Below are positions 1-8,796 of a stretch of 64,000 bases of DNA, piece after piece (the first letter of the stretch is position 1; every line of letters starts with the position of its first letter). Source of the stretch: Limnobacter thiooxidans (GTDB taxonomy: Bacteria; Pseudomonadota; Gammaproteobacteria; Burkholderiales; Burkholderiaceae_B). The DNA is taken from assembly GCF_036323495.1 (NCBI RefSeq), contig NZ_AP028947.1:2604001-2668000 (forward strand). Reading direction: 5' to 3'. A program made the translations under genes and the position numbers. The notes beneath the pieces were generated by a model. The model searched no databases. It was given only the letters and a program-made list of their open reading frames with translations, and was not told the DNA's origin.

Positions 1-867
1 GCTCGAATTGACCAGTACAGTGTGGACACCAACAACATTACCGCAACAACAGATCCTGTTACCAATGTAACAACCTTCACCACCACCCCCCTAGAAGACT
101 CTGACAGGCTGTTCAGCTGGAGTGTGGGCGCAGTGTACAAACCGGCAGAAAATGGCAGCATTTACACTGCCTATTCCACCGCCGAAACACCTCCGGCCAG
201 CAGCAACTTCCAGCTCAGTGGCACAGCCACAAACACCAACAACCCGGCATTTTCACCCCAGGAAACAGAAAACATTGAACTGGGCACCAAGTGGGAATTG
301 CTGAACAAGCAGCTGAATGTGTCAGCGGCCTTGTTCCGCAACGAGAATGACAAACAGGTGTCACTGGACCCTGTCACGCTGTTGCCCCTGCAATTTGGAA
401 AAACCCGGGTTCAAGGGCTGGAAGTGTCTGCCGTGGGTCAGCTGAACCGGTTCTGGCAAGTAATCGGTGGATTTGCGAAAACAAGTACCAAACAGATTGA
501 CCAGTTTGCAACCAACAACGGCAACCCCACCGACGGTGTCCGCTTTTCACCCGACCTGACCGCCACGCTGTGGACTTCCTACCAGTTGGACAAACTGACC
601 TTGGGCGGTGGTGCACGGTATGTCGATGAACAGAAGCGTGTCATCACCACGGGCACGAACCTGGCCACCCAGAACATGCCGGTAATTCCATCGTATTGGG
701 TTGCCGACGCCATGGCCTCCTATCAATTGACCAAGGATGTCAGCGTTCGATTGAACATCTACAACCTGTTTGACGAGGACTACATCGCCACATTGAACAA
801 CAACGGCAACCGTGCATCACTGGGTGAACCCCGTTCGGCCAGTGTCACTGTGAGCATGGCCTTTTAA
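1..867 (+). CDS. TonB-dependent siderophore receptor, C-terminal part (5' end outside window)
   Basis: The reading frame is open from the first base, so the gene starts upstream of the window; 288 residues are visible. They show outer-membrane beta-barrel strands with alternating aromatic and polar residues, the late receptor pattern YNLFDEDY, and the ending SASVTVSMAF with a terminal Phe recognised by the BAM machinery. Receptors of this family bring ferric siderophores across the outer membrane using TonB energy. The plug domain and TonB box are not visible, so the ligand cannot be inferred. The PKHD-type dioxygenase gene follows after about 46 bases, a pairing common for Fiu/PiuA-type catecholate receptors. 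Confidence 0.9.
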   Translation, partial: ARIDQYSVDTNNITATTDPVTNVTTFTTTPLEDSDRLFSWSVGAVYKPAENGSIYTAYSTAETPPASSNFQLSGTATNTNNPAFSPQETENIELGTKWELLNKQLNVSAALFRNENDKQVSLDPVTLLPLQFGKTRVQGLEVSAVGQLNRFWQVIGGFAKTSTKQIDQFATNNGNPTDGVRFSPDLTATLWTSYQLDKLTLGGGARYVDEQKRVITTGTNLATQNMPVIPSYWVADAMASYQLTKDVSVRLNIYNLFDEDYIATLNNNGNRASLGEPRSASVTVSMAF

Positions 868-913
868 TCAGGCTTGAATGCGTGCAGGCCTTTCCCGTTT
901 GAAGGAAACATCG

Positions 914-1594
914 ATGCTGTTACACATTCCGCAAGTATTGAATGCGGCGCAACTGCAAGACATTCGCAAGGCCTTGAACCAGGGCGATTGGGTGGATGGC
1001 AAACAAAGCAGCGGGGCGCAGGCTGCGCAAGCGAAACAGAACCGGCAATTGTCCACCGCCTGTACACAGTTTGATGCGCTGTCGGGGCTTGTGGCCAATG
1101 CCTTGAACAAACACCCCCTGTTCATCGCGGGGGTGTTGCCACTTCACACACTGCCACCCATGTTCAACCGCTATGAAAATGGCGGCTGTTATGGCAACCA
1201 CACTGACAATTCATTGCAGGCCAACCAGCAAACAGGGCAGAAAGTGCGTACCGATGTGTCGGTCACTGTATTTTTAAACCCACCTGAAGAATACGAGGGC
1301 GGCGAACTCGTGATTGAAGACCACTTCGGTGCGCAGGAAATCAAGCTGGATGCAGGCGATGCCATTGCCTACCCATCCACCTCGCTTCATCGCGTTGAGC
1401 CGGTGACAAAAGGTTGCCGTTTCGCTTCTTTTCTTTGGATCCAAAGCCTGATTCGACACCATGGGCAACGCGCCATGCTGTTTGATCTGGACATGACCAT
1501 TGTGAAACTTCGCCACCAACTTGGCGACACGCCCGAGGTGCTGGCCCTGACCAACCACTATCACAAGCTGATTCAGCAATGGGCTGAAACCTGA
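914..1594 (+). CDS. PKHD-type Fe(II)/2-oxoglutarate dioxygenase (PiuC/YbiX family)
   Basis: A 226-residue protein, the usual length for YbiX/PiuC proteins. The ATG at 914 is chosen over the in-frame ATG at 878 because AAGGA lies just upstream and the resulting N-terminus fits the family. Iron ligands are visible as HTD (His96, Asp98) and His159, and Arg169 is placed to bind 2-oxoglutarate. Members are cytosolic hydroxylases of unknown substrate, usually iron-regulated and encoded beside a TonB-dependent catecholate receptor, as here. The next gene starts two bases after its stop, so the two are probably co-transcribed. Confidence 0.88.
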   Translation: MLLHIPQVLNAAQLQDIRKALNQGDWVDGKQSSGAQAAQAKQNRQLSTACTQFDALSGLVANALNKHPLFIAGVLPLHTLPPMFNRYENGGCYGNHTDNSLQANQQTGQKVRTDVSVTVFLNPPEEYEGGELVIEDHFGAQEIKLDAGDAIAYPSTSLHRVEPVTKGCRFASFLWIQSLIRHHGQRAMLFDLDMTIVKLRHQLGDTPEVLALTNHYHKLIQQWAET

Positions 1595-1595
1595 C

Positions 1596-2687
1596 ATGCA
1601 CACACTCCACCCCACCACACTGTCAGATCACGAGAACAGCGCCCAACAAACCCTGCCTGCTGCCCATTGGGCCTACCTGTTCGGTGGCGCCGCAGATGAA
1701 TTGACCCTGAGAAAAAACACCACCGCCTGGCAACACATTGAATTACTGCCGCGCGTGTTGCGATCTATACAGGGTGGACACACCCGAATTCAGCTATTCG
1801 GTCGCGAATATGCACACCCAATCCTGGTGGCCCCCATGGCGTATCAACAACTTGCCCACCCCGCGGGTGAACTGGCCACTGCCCTGGCCGCTGCCGCACT
1901 GGAAGCCGGGTTTGTGTGCAGCACACAGGCCAGCACCTCACTTGAAAACATTGCCGAGCTTTACCTGCCTGAACAAGGCCGTGGACCTTTGTGGTTTCAG
2001 CTTTACATGCAACATGAACGGGAATTCACGCTTGAACTGGTTCAACGCGCAGAGCAGGCTGGCTACGAAGCCCTCGTGTTGACTGTGGACGCGCCCGTCA
2101 GCGGTGTGCGTGACAGGGAACGACAACACAGCTTTGCGCTGCCCGCAGGCATTGAGGCGGTAAACCTGAAACACCAGCCACTCCATGCACCCACACCATT
2201 TTCAAAAAGCGGCAGCGTGCTGTTTGATCACCACATGGCACACGCTCCCACCTGGACAGACGTGGACTGGCTGGCCAGCCACACCCGGCTGCCCGTGATC
2301 TTGAAAGGCATTACCCACCCGGCCGATGCCACCTCGGCGATTGAACACGGTGCGCAGGGTTTGATCGTGTCGAACCACGGAGGGCGAGTGCTTGACACCA
2401 TGCCGGCGACTGCAACTGTGTTGCCTTCAATCGTGAAAGCTGTACATGACCGTGTACCGGTGTTGGTCGATGGTGGCCTGCGCCGTGGCAGCGATGTGTT
2501 CAAGGCTGTTGCACTGGGGGCGACTGCCGTGCTGGTGGGTCGGCCCGTGTTGCATGGACTGGTTAATCAAGGCGCACAAGGTGTGGCGCATGTGCTACGC
2601 CTGCTTCGAGATGAGCTTGAAATCACCATGGCCCTGTGCGGTTGCGCAACACTTGCACAGGTTGACGAATCAATGATTGGGGGTTGA
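1596..2687 (+). CDS. FMN-dependent alpha-hydroxy-acid oxidase/dehydrogenase (LldD family)
   Basis: A 363-residue TIM-barrel flavoprotein. The signature SNHGGR (His261 as catalytic base, Arg264 for the substrate carboxylate), Lys237 in VILKGI, the early FMN-contact segment VAPMAYQQ and the C-terminal phosphate-binding segments DGGLRRG and VGRPVL are all present. The family oxidises L-2-hydroxyacids such as lactate, glycolate or mandelate to 2-oxoacids. The exact substrate and whether the electron acceptor is O2 or quinone cannot be read from the sequence. It begins two bases after the dioxygenase stop, suggesting an operon, and faces the reductase gene convergently. Confidence 0.85.
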   Translation: MHTLHPTTLSDHENSAQQTLPAAHWAYLFGGAADELTLRKNTTAWQHIELLPRVLRSIQGGHTRIQLFGREYAHPILVAPMAYQQLAHPAGELATALAAAALEAGFVCSTQASTSLENIAELYLPEQGRGPLWFQLYMQHEREFTLELVQRAEQAGYEALVLTVDAPVSGVRDRERQHSFALPAGIEAVNLKHQPLHAPTPFSKSGSVLFDHHMAHAPTWTDVDWLASHTRLPVILKGITHPADATSAIEHGAQGLIVSNHGGRVLDTMPATATVLPSIVKAVHDRVPVLVDGGLRRGSDVFKAVALGATAVLVGRPVLHGLVNQGAQGVAHVLRLLRDELEITMALCGCATLAQVDESMIGG

Positions 2688-2718
2688 TGCAACTACAAGG
2701 CTTGAAACAAATCGAGGC

Positions 2719-4122
2719 TCAGTACACATCGCGGCGGTATCGACCATTCAGGCTCAATTGCTTCACCGCATCTTCACCCAGGGTTTGCTTCAGTTGCGCA
2801 TCCACCTCAGCGGCCATGCCCTTCAAACTGCCACACACATAAATCGCGGCGCCCTGCTCCACCCATTCACGAACATCCGAAGCACATTCTGCCAGCACAT
2901 GTTGCACATAACGCCGCTGTGGCTGGTCCCTTGAAAAAACAAGGTCCGCACGACTCAACAGATCTTGTTTGATCCAGTCATCGATTTCTTCACGATAGTA
3001 GGAATCGAATTGCGCATGACGTTCACCAAAAATCAGCCACGTGGATGAAAGCGGAATGTCTTGATTCAGAACTCGCTCATTGAACCGTGCGCGCAGGTGG
3101 GCACGCAAACCGGCCAATCCAGTGCCGTTGCCAATCAAGAGCAAGGGCCTTGCTGTGTTTTCTGCCATGCGAAATGCAGGATGGGTGCGGATACGCAATT
3201 GAACCCTGTCATTCAAAATCGCACGCTGGGTAAGCCAACCCGATGCAAGGCCTGCGCTGCCATCTTCACGCACAGCCAAGCGAACCAGCAAATGCACCGC
3301 ACCGTCCTGCGGAATGGAGGCGATGGAATAATCGCGCAGGGCACCCGGTACACCGGGCACCTCAAGTTGAACCAGGTCGCCTGCCTGCCAGTCAGGAAGC
3401 ACTTCGCCGTCTGCGGGTACCAGCTCAATGTGATGTACTTCACGACCGCTGCTGTGGGGGTTCAAATGCTTTCGGGCTCGAATCAACCAAGGTGAAAACA
3501 CCTGCGTGTCGCGCCATTGAATTTTCTCGATTTCCAGCACACGCATCAAGCCCTGACGCCACGTCTCAATGCCTTTACTGGACCGGTCATTGGCCCTGCT
3601 ATCCACTTCAACCAGATCAAACAGGGGTCGGGCACCACACGATTGCAAGCGATGAAAAACAGCACGGCCAAAACCACAGAAATGCTTGTAACTGCTGTCG
3701 CCCAATGCCAATACGGCGAATTCCAACCCTGTCAGATTCAACGGCCTGCTTTGCATCACCTTGCTGACAAAAGGTGCTGCGCTGTCGGGCGCGTCACCTT
3801 CACCATAGGTGCTGGCAATACAAAGCAAACGCCTGCACTGTTGCAACTTCTCACTGGTCAGTTCACCCAACGAAACAAGCCTCACCGATTCACCACCATC
3901 GTGCAAAAAACGCGCAGTTTGAAAAGCCAGTTCCTCGGCCTGCCCGGTTTGGCTTGCATACGCCACCACACAGACGGAAAGGCTTTCGCCTGCATTCACG
4001 AAGCCAGCCACTTGCGCCTTGCGCGAAAACTCACGCTGCAGGTGCCTTTGAATAAAAAAAGCGCACAACAAACCGTAGCTGAGCAATACACCGGTGGCAT
4101 AAATCCATTTAAAGGCAATCAT
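2719..4122 (-). CDS. membrane-anchored flavodoxin/FNR-type NADPH flavoreductase
   Basis: A 467-residue protein built like the flavoprotein of sulfite or cytochrome P450 reductase. It has one N-terminal membrane segment (about 6-24), a flavodoxin domain (ASQTGQAEE phosphate loop near 57, ASTYGEGDAP), then an FAD/NAD(P) reductase half with RDYSIAS (FAD), GNGTGLAG (pyridine nucleotide) and YVCGS near the end. It would carry electrons from cytosolic NADPH through FAD and FMN to a membrane partner. No sulfite reductase genes are nearby. It is the last gene of the Fur-boxed PepSY-DUF2271-DUF4198-apbE operon and overlaps apbE by four bases (ATGA), so ferric reduction is the likely purpose (inference). 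Confidence 0.85.
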   Translation of the reverse strand: MIAFKWIYATGVLLSYGLLCAFFIQRHLQREFSRKAQVAGFVNAGESLSVCVVAYASQTGQAEELAFQTARFLHDGGESVRLVSLGELTSEKLQQCRRLLCIASTYGEGDAPDSAAPFVSKVMQSRPLNLTGLEFAVLALGDSSYKHFCGFGRAVFHRLQSCGARPLFDLVEVDSRANDRSSKGIETWRQGLMRVLEIEKIQWRDTQVFSPWLIRARKHLNPHSSGREVHHIELVPADGEVLPDWQAGDLVQLEVPGVPGALRDYSIASIPQDGAVHLLVRLAVREDGSAGLASGWLTQRAILNDRVQLRIRTHPAFRMAENTARPLLLIGNGTGLAGLRAHLRARFNERVLNQDIPLSSTWLIFGERHAQFDSYYREEIDDWIKQDLLSRADLVFSRDQPQRRYVQHVLAECASDVREWVEQGAAIYVCGSLKGMAAEVDAQLKQTLGEDAVKQLSLNGRYRRDVY

Positions 4123-5144
4123 GTCGTCAATTCCCTAAATGCAGGGGTTATGGTTTCAAGCAAGCTCCCGTCGTGCAATCGCTCGACAAAACGGACGGCA
4201 ATCTCGTGTTGAATCGCCAATTCGCGCGCCGTGTGAACACCCAGAACATTCAGCGCCGTAGCCCACCCATCGGCCCACATGCACGAAGCATGAACAACAC
4301 TGACCGAGGCCAAGCCATGCTCAATCGGCCTGCCATTGCGGGGGTCAATGGTGTGGCTGTAGATCTGGTCCTGGTATTGATAATGGCGTCGGTAGTCGCC
4401 CGACGTGGCCACAGCCAAACCATGCAATGCCAAACGGTTCAGCACCAAATCCTGTGCGTGGTTGAAAGCAGGCGGGTTTTCAAGATCAATCCACCAAGGC
4501 AAACCGCCAGGTCGAAACCCGTGCCCACGAAATTCGCCGCCCACCTCCACCATGACATGCTGTAAACCTGACGCAAGCAAGGCTTCAGCAATGCAGTCAA
4601 CGGCATACCCTTTTGCAATCGCTGAGAAATCAAGTGAAAGGCCACCGGTTTGGGTTATGTGGCAAGTCCCGTTTTCCACGCGCAATGCAGACCAGTCAGT
4701 GAAACGCAAAGCCTGTGAAATTTCATCTGCACCTGGGGGAAGAAAACCAGGGTCGGTGTAACGTGGGCCTGGTCCAAAACCCCACAGGTTCACCAAGCCA
4801 CCAGCAACAGGATTGAAAGCCCCACAGCTGAGGCCGGCCAAGGCCACCGAAGCCTTCAACACGGTGCAAAAGTCGAAAGGAATTTCTTGCACCGTGCCAG
4901 CAGGCGCGCAGTTGAATTGTGACAACAGCGAGTCTTCTTTCCATGTACTCATCTGATTGATAATCCGATCAAGTACCCGCTCAACCATTGCCTGAATTTT
5001 TGCGGTGTCTGCATCAAGATGGCTTTCATGCACCCACCGGATTTGCCAATGGGTTCCCATGGTGTGGCCCTGAACCTGGTGCAATTTGGCAAGCAGTGAA
5101 GGCTCAACCGGCTCCAGCTTGTGAGGAATCAACAACCGAATCAT
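4119..5144 (-). CDS. apbE: FAD:protein FMN transferase (ApbE)
   Basis: A 341-residue ApbE-family protein. Diagnostic segments are GHTMGTHWQIR near the N-terminus, LDFSAIAKGYAVD, the substrate-binding VEVGGEFRGHG, the DPRNGRPI segment and the late ADGWATALNVLG, which corresponds to the Mg-binding DALAT motif. ApbE transfers FMN from FAD to a Ser/Thr in D-x-x-(S/T)-G-A-(S/T) motifs of exported redox proteins. The DUF2271 protein two genes upstream has exactly such a motif and is the obvious target. No clear signal peptide is seen with this start, so whether the protein is anchored or exported is uncertain. The stop overlaps the start of the reductase gene (ATGA). Confidence 0.9.
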   Translation of the reverse strand: MIRLLIPHKLEPVEPSLLAKLHQVQGHTMGTHWQIRWVHESHLDADTAKIQAMVERVLDRIINQMSTWKEDSLLSQFNCAPAGTVQEIPFDFCTVLKASVALAGLSCGAFNPVAGGLVNLWGFGPGPRYTDPGFLPPGADEISQALRFTDWSALRVENGTCHITQTGGLSLDFSAIAKGYAVDCIAEALLASGLQHVMVEVGGEFRGHGFRPGGLPWWIDLENPPAFNHAQDLVLNRLALHGLAVATSGDYRRHYQYQDQIYSHTIDPRNGRPIEHGLASVSVVHASCMWADGWATALNVLGVHTARELAIQHEIAVRFVERLHDGSLLETITPAFRELTT

Positions 5145-5165
5145 GGGCGCTACCGTGCAGGAAAC

Positions 5166-6056
5166 TTAACCCGGCATCACTTCAAGGGTCAGGCTGTAGC
5201 CTGAACGCTTGACTGGGTCATCCAGCGTACCTGCTCGAATGGCGGCTGATGTAGCGGCAGGCTTGTCATCCTCATCGTCGTCCATGTCCACTTCAGGGCG
5301 TGCGGGGCGCTTGGGTGTGACATTGACCCAATACATGCCTGCCTCGGGCCACCTGATCTTGATCTCACCGTTCTGGTCAGTGGTCATGCGCATTTCGCCC
5401 AATTGGTCGCGGTAGCGGGAACCCGCAAGAATGACGACTGCGTCAAAGCCTGCGGCTGGCTTTCCATCGTTGAGAAACCTCAACACCGCTGATTCACCGG
5501 CTACCAGGTCATTCGGGTGGGTCACAGAAACCAGTTCAAGCCCGTCATTGGTCGGCTGTAAACTTTGCGTACTGGGCTTACCGCGTGTGACAAAGGTTTC
5601 AACCCGTGACTTGCTTTCCGTTACGCTGAGTTCTTCCGCATGGGCAGGAATTTCCTTTTGCAACATTTCGATTGTTCCCCGCACGCGTTTGGTTTCTCCG
5701 TTCAATTTGTACGAGGCCACCATGCCCTTGTTCACCAAGGCAATCCGGTAAGTACCCTGCTGCGCAAGCTTCAGATCAAACACGCTGCGGTAGCGGGTTT
5801 TGGTCTGATTTTCAGCATTGATCCGCGTGCCATCGGGTGCCGTGATCAGCAGGTTCTCCAGTGACGACGCATTGTGTTCAAAGTAAAAAATATCGTTGGA
5901 ACTTGCAGCATCCACGGTAACCCAGGGCTGCTCACCCGAGAAAATAGTGCCGGAAGGCAGCAGCCAGGAACGATGCGCTTCGGCGCTCAGTGGAGCAGCC
6001 AGGGCCAGCGCAGCACACAGTGACAACAAGGGGGTTTGCAGATTGAATTTTTTCAT
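5166..6056 (-). CDS. DUF4198 family periplasmic protein
   Basis: A 296-residue exported protein. A clear signal peptide ends at about residue 27 (LSAEA), leaving a mature protein that begins HRSWLLPS, the N-terminal His-aromatic pattern common in DUF4198 proteins. The rest looks like beta-sandwich or carboxypeptidase-regulatory-like domains (GMYWVNVTPKR). An acidic run DMDDDEDD sits near residue 250. Family members accompany TonB-dependent metal uptake; the biochemical role is unknown, with binding of a metal or ligand in the periplasm suspected. It lies between the DUF2271 gene and apbE in a tightly spaced operon. Confidence 0.82.
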   Translation of the reverse strand: MKKFNLQTPLLSLCAALALAAPLSAEAHRSWLLPSGTIFSGEQPWVTVDAASSNDIFYFEHNASSLENLLITAPDGTRINAENQTKTRYRSVFDLKLAQQGTYRIALVNKGMVASYKLNGETKRVRGTIEMLQKEIPAHAEELSVTESKSRVETFVTRGKPSTQSLQPTNDGLELVSVTHPNDLVAGESAVLRFLNDGKPAAGFDAVVILAGSRYRDQLGEMRMTTDQNGEIKIRWPEAGMYWVNVTPKRPARPEVDMDDDEDDKPAATSAAIRAGTLDDPVKRSGYSLTLEVMPG

Positions 6057-6073
6057 GGGTATTTCCTTCGAGG

Positions 6074-6589
6074 TCAGGGTTTGACAATCAGGCTCACTGC
6101 GCCCAGTTCATGGGTACCTGCGGCTTTCGATGTTTTTGCGGCCTTGGGTGGCCATTCAAACGGCACTTTCACCAGTTCACGCCCACCCACTTCGCGGGCC
6201 GCTTCAACCACCAGTTGGTATTGGCCGGGGGCCAGTTTGCTGAACTCGCCTTTGCTTCCAAACTGCACCGTGTGTTCACCCGGTGCACGTGTTGCACCGC
6301 TTATTCCATCCACAGGCATGTCCAGCTCTCGTCCGCTTTTTCGCCACCAGGCTCGCATGTCTTTCAGCCACTTGGTGCCCTCGTTGTTGCGCATTTTCAG
6401 GTCGTACCAGACTGCCAGGTTCGATACAAAAGCCTGGTCGGCTTTTTCAACCCACAGCGCCACATAAGGGCGGTGATACTCAGCCACGTTCAGGCGTGGA
6501 ATTTCCACCTTGATGGTCATGTCTGCCGCAGCCACAGGGAATGCGGCACCCATGGCAGTCAGTGCAGTCGCGAATTTGAATTTCAACAT
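6074..6589 (-). CDS. DUF2271 periplasmic protein with ApbE flavinylation motif
   Basis: 171 residues from the ATG at 6589, chosen because AAGGAG precedes it and a signal peptide starts there (cleavage after VAAA). A longer frame to 6613 would overlap the upstream gene. The mature protein holds D94-G-I-S-G-A-T100, matching the D-x-x-(S/T)-G-A-(S/T) consensus for covalent FMN attachment by ApbE, with Thr100 as the predicted acceptor. It is therefore probably a small periplasmic flavoprotein that passes electrons (inference). It lies between the PepSY and DUF4198 genes, with apbE in the same operon. Confidence 0.85.
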   Translation of the reverse strand: MLKFKFATALTAMGAAFPVAAADMTIKVEIPRLNVAEYHRPYVALWVEKADQAFVSNLAVWYDLKMRNNEGTKWLKDMRAWWRKSGRELDMPVDGISGATRAPGEHTVQFGSKGEFSKLAPGQYQLVVEAAREVGGRELVKVPFEWPPKAAKTSKAAGTHELGAVSLIVKP

Positions 6590-6602
6590 CAGCTCCTTGG
6601 AA

Positions 6603-7238
6603 TCAATGAACAAACAGGATCAACAACAGAACGGGCACAACAAACCCCAAACCCACCATGGGCCACGTGCTTGCGCGGACGTTGGCGTGAAACTTCAGAA
6701 TCAGGAGCCCTGTAATGGAGAAGATCAGACAGCCCAGCGAGAACACATCCAGGAACACGGTCCATGCCATGCCGGTGTGGCGCCCTTTGTGCAGGTCGTT
6801 GAGATAGGAAATCCAGCCCCGGTCGGTTGACTCGTATTCCACAACACCGTTAGACCGATCAATTCGCAACCATCCATCTCCACCGGGCCGTGGCAGTGAG
6901 AGGTAAATTTCTTCCGCACTCCATTCGGCTGGCTGGTTTGGCAAGGTGACATTCAATTGATTGCCCAGCCAGTTGCGCACACCACCGGGCAAAGGCGCGT
7001 GAGCTGGCTCGGACTTGTCCAACACCAGTTCAGGCATCACTTCCACGGGCAATTTGAACTCAAGCTGTACGACAGCGGGTGTGCTCGGTATGTCAGCCGC
7101 ATGGTTCAAGGTGATCCCAGTGAATGCAAACATCACCATGCCAATGAGGCTGATGGCAGAACTGACCCAATGCCACTGGTGCAGTTGCTTTAACCAGCGT
7201 GCACGGCTGGACACAGGATTTTCGGCGACGGATTTCAC
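6603..7238 (-). CDS. PepSY-associated membrane protein, first gene of the flavin/iron operon
   Basis: A 211-residue PepSY-TM type protein. Membrane segments are at about 25-47, 155-180 and 190-210. Histidines flank or lie in the membrane parts (LHQWHW, TLNHA, LHKGRHTG), as in PepSY iron reductases of the FoxB/PiuB kind, where such residues are thought to ligate haem. It would link the cytosolic flavoreductase to the periplasmic DUF2271 flavoprotein (inference). It is the first gene after a Fur-box-like site at 7285-7303 and ends 13 bases before the DUF2271 start. Confidence 0.82.
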   Translation of the reverse strand: MKSVAENPVSSRARWLKQLHQWHWVSSAISLIGMVMFAFTGITLNHAADIPSTPAVVQLEFKLPVEVMPELVLDKSEPAHAPLPGGVRNWLGNQLNVTLPNQPAEWSAEEIYLSLPRPGGDGWLRIDRSNGVVEYESTDRGWISYLNDLHKGRHTGMAWTVFLDVFSLGCLIFSITGLLILKFHANVRASTWPMVGLGFVVPVLLLILFVH

Positions 7239-7284
7239 GATGAAGAAAAAGTTGATTGAGAGGGAATCTGATTTAATTATTAAT

Positions 7285-7303
7285 GATAATACAAATCATT
7301 CTC
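7285..7303 (-). promoter_or_regulatory. Fur-box-like operator of the PepSY-DUF2271-DUF4198-apbE operon
   Basis: Read on the + strand, GATAATACAAATCATTCTC agrees with the 19-bp Fur consensus GATAATGATAATCATTATC at about 15 of 19 positions. It lies about 47-65 bases before the PepSY start, in an AT-rich intergenic region, where Fe-Fur could cover the promoter. This predicts repression of the operon when iron is plentiful. Confidence 0.72.
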
Positions 7304-7347
7304 AATATCTACTTTTAAAAAGCCAGTATCTGGAACACTTGGTTGAT

Positions 7348-8796
7348 CTACCGGGTTGACTGATCCAGTTCGGGCAGTGTTGACCAATCACCCCCCAATG
7401 ACTTGAACAGGTCAATTGAGGCCTGCAAACGAGCCGCCTGGCTGATCAATTGCTGATCTTGTGCAGAAAACAGGGCGCGTTGCGACTCAAGCACAGTGAG
7501 GAAATCGCCCGCCCCTTCGCGATAACGCAATTCCGCAAGCCTCAAGCTACGCTGCGCCAGGTCCACTTGCGTTTCCTGTAACACTGTTTGGCGAGCAGTC
7601 AGCTCTACATTGCCCAAGCCATCTTCCACTTCCTTCAAAGCTGCGCGAATAGCCTTTGCGTAAGTTTCGACCAGGATGGCCCGTTGCGTTTGCTGGGATT
7701 GAATTTGCAGATCTTGCTGCCCCCCGTCGAACAACACTTTCATGAGCGAAAGACCAAGGCCCACACTTTGCACAGGGTCAGCCATGCCCACCAGGATGCT
7801 GCTGGACAAACCATAGGAGCCGGTCAATGACAGGCTGGGCAAAAGCGCTGCACGGGCTGCGTCGATGTTGGCCGAAGCAGCAACAAGTGCAGCTTCAGCC
7901 GCACCCAGATCAGGTCTTCGGGTTAACAGAATGCTGGGCAAACTTGCGGGCACCACGGGCACCGACACTTGCGTGAATTCAAAAAGCGCTGGTGCGTAAC
8001 CTTGGGGAATTCGACCCAACAACAAGGCCAGCGCAGATGCAAGTTGCTGCTGTTGAAAACGCAGGTTCCCGAGTGCAATTTCCTGCGACAACACAACCGC
8101 CTGCTGCTGCATGACGTCAATTTGTGTGGCCACGCCATAACGCTGACGAGCTTGCGCGACGGCCAGTATTCGCTGGGCCACCGCTTGCTGTTCAACGGCA
8201 AGGCGAATTCGCGCATCGGTTTGCAACCACTGAAAGTACGTGCTGGCCACCGAGGTCAGCAGTGCAAGTCGGGCAGTTTGCCAGTCGTACCGGGTTGCGC
8301 TGAAGTCTGCTTCGCGTGCACGCGTTTGTGCGTCGAGCCGGCCAAACAAATCCAGTTCATAGCTCAGCGACACTCCGAGGTTGCTGTTGTCGTTCGAAGT
8401 GGAAGAAAAACCCTCTGCCCTGTTGTTGCGCGACGTGGTGTTTGCAGTGGCATTCACCGTGGGCAGTTCCGCTGCCCTTGACTGTTTCAAGGCAATGGAG
8501 GCCAGGCGAATCCGCTCCATGGCAATTCGCAAATCGGGGGCTGAGCTTTCGGCTTCTTTCAACAATTCCATCAAGGGTGGCGCCTTGAACTGCAACCACC
8601 AGTAACGATCAAACGCCTGGGCTTGAGCCAATGTCGCCGTGGCGGTTGACCAGTTTTGCGGCATGCTCACTGGAACAACTGCCGAGGTGGCGTCTTCGCC
8701 TGTAGGTACCGCAGCACAGGCTGAAACCAGCAGGGAAACGCACAATACAAATCGGCTTGAAGTCATCATTGTTCTTGAACCGGGTCTGGTTTTCAT
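7348..8796 (-). CDS. outer-membrane efflux lipoprotein (NodT/TolC family)
   Basis: A 482-residue outer-membrane factor. The signal peptide ends in the lipobox LVSAC (Cys27), so the mature protein is a lipoprotein of the NodT type. Two OEP repeats are visible, with the typical segments [12 protein letters not shown] and [25 protein letters not shown] ([11 protein letters not shown] follows). It forms the trimeric exit duct for the MacA-MacB pump encoded just upstream. Its ATG overlaps the macB stop (ATGA at 8793-8796), indicating translational coupling and supporting this start. Confidence 0.92.
   Translation of the reverse strand: MKTRPGSRTMMTSSRFVLCVSLLVSACAAVPTGEDATSAVVPVSMPQNWSTATATLAQAQAFDRYWWLQFKAPPLMELLKEAESSAPDLRIAMERIRLASIALKQSRAAELPTVNATANTTSRNNRAEGFSSTSNDNSNLGVSLSYELDLFGRLDAQTRAREADFSATRYDWQTARLALLTSVASTYFQWLQTDARIRLAVEQQAVAQRILAVAQARQRYGVATQIDVMQQQAVVLSQEIALGNLRFQQQQLASALALLLGRIPQGYAPALFEFTQVSVPVVPASLPSILLTRRPDLGAAEAALVAASANIDAARAALLPSLSLTGSYGLSSSILVGMADPVQSVGLGLSLMKVLFDGGQQDLQIQSQQTQRAILVETYAKAIRAALKEVEDGLGNVELTARQTVLQETQVDLAQRSLRLAELRYREGAGDFLTVLESQRALFSAQDQQLISQAARLQASIDLFKSLGGDWSTLPELDQSTR

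Noticed and set aside
2719..4122. Annotation as assimilatory sulfite reductase alpha subunit
   Set aside because: No sulfite reductase haemoprotein or sulfur genes are nearby, and the membrane anchor plus the Fur-controlled context fit an iron-related reductase better.
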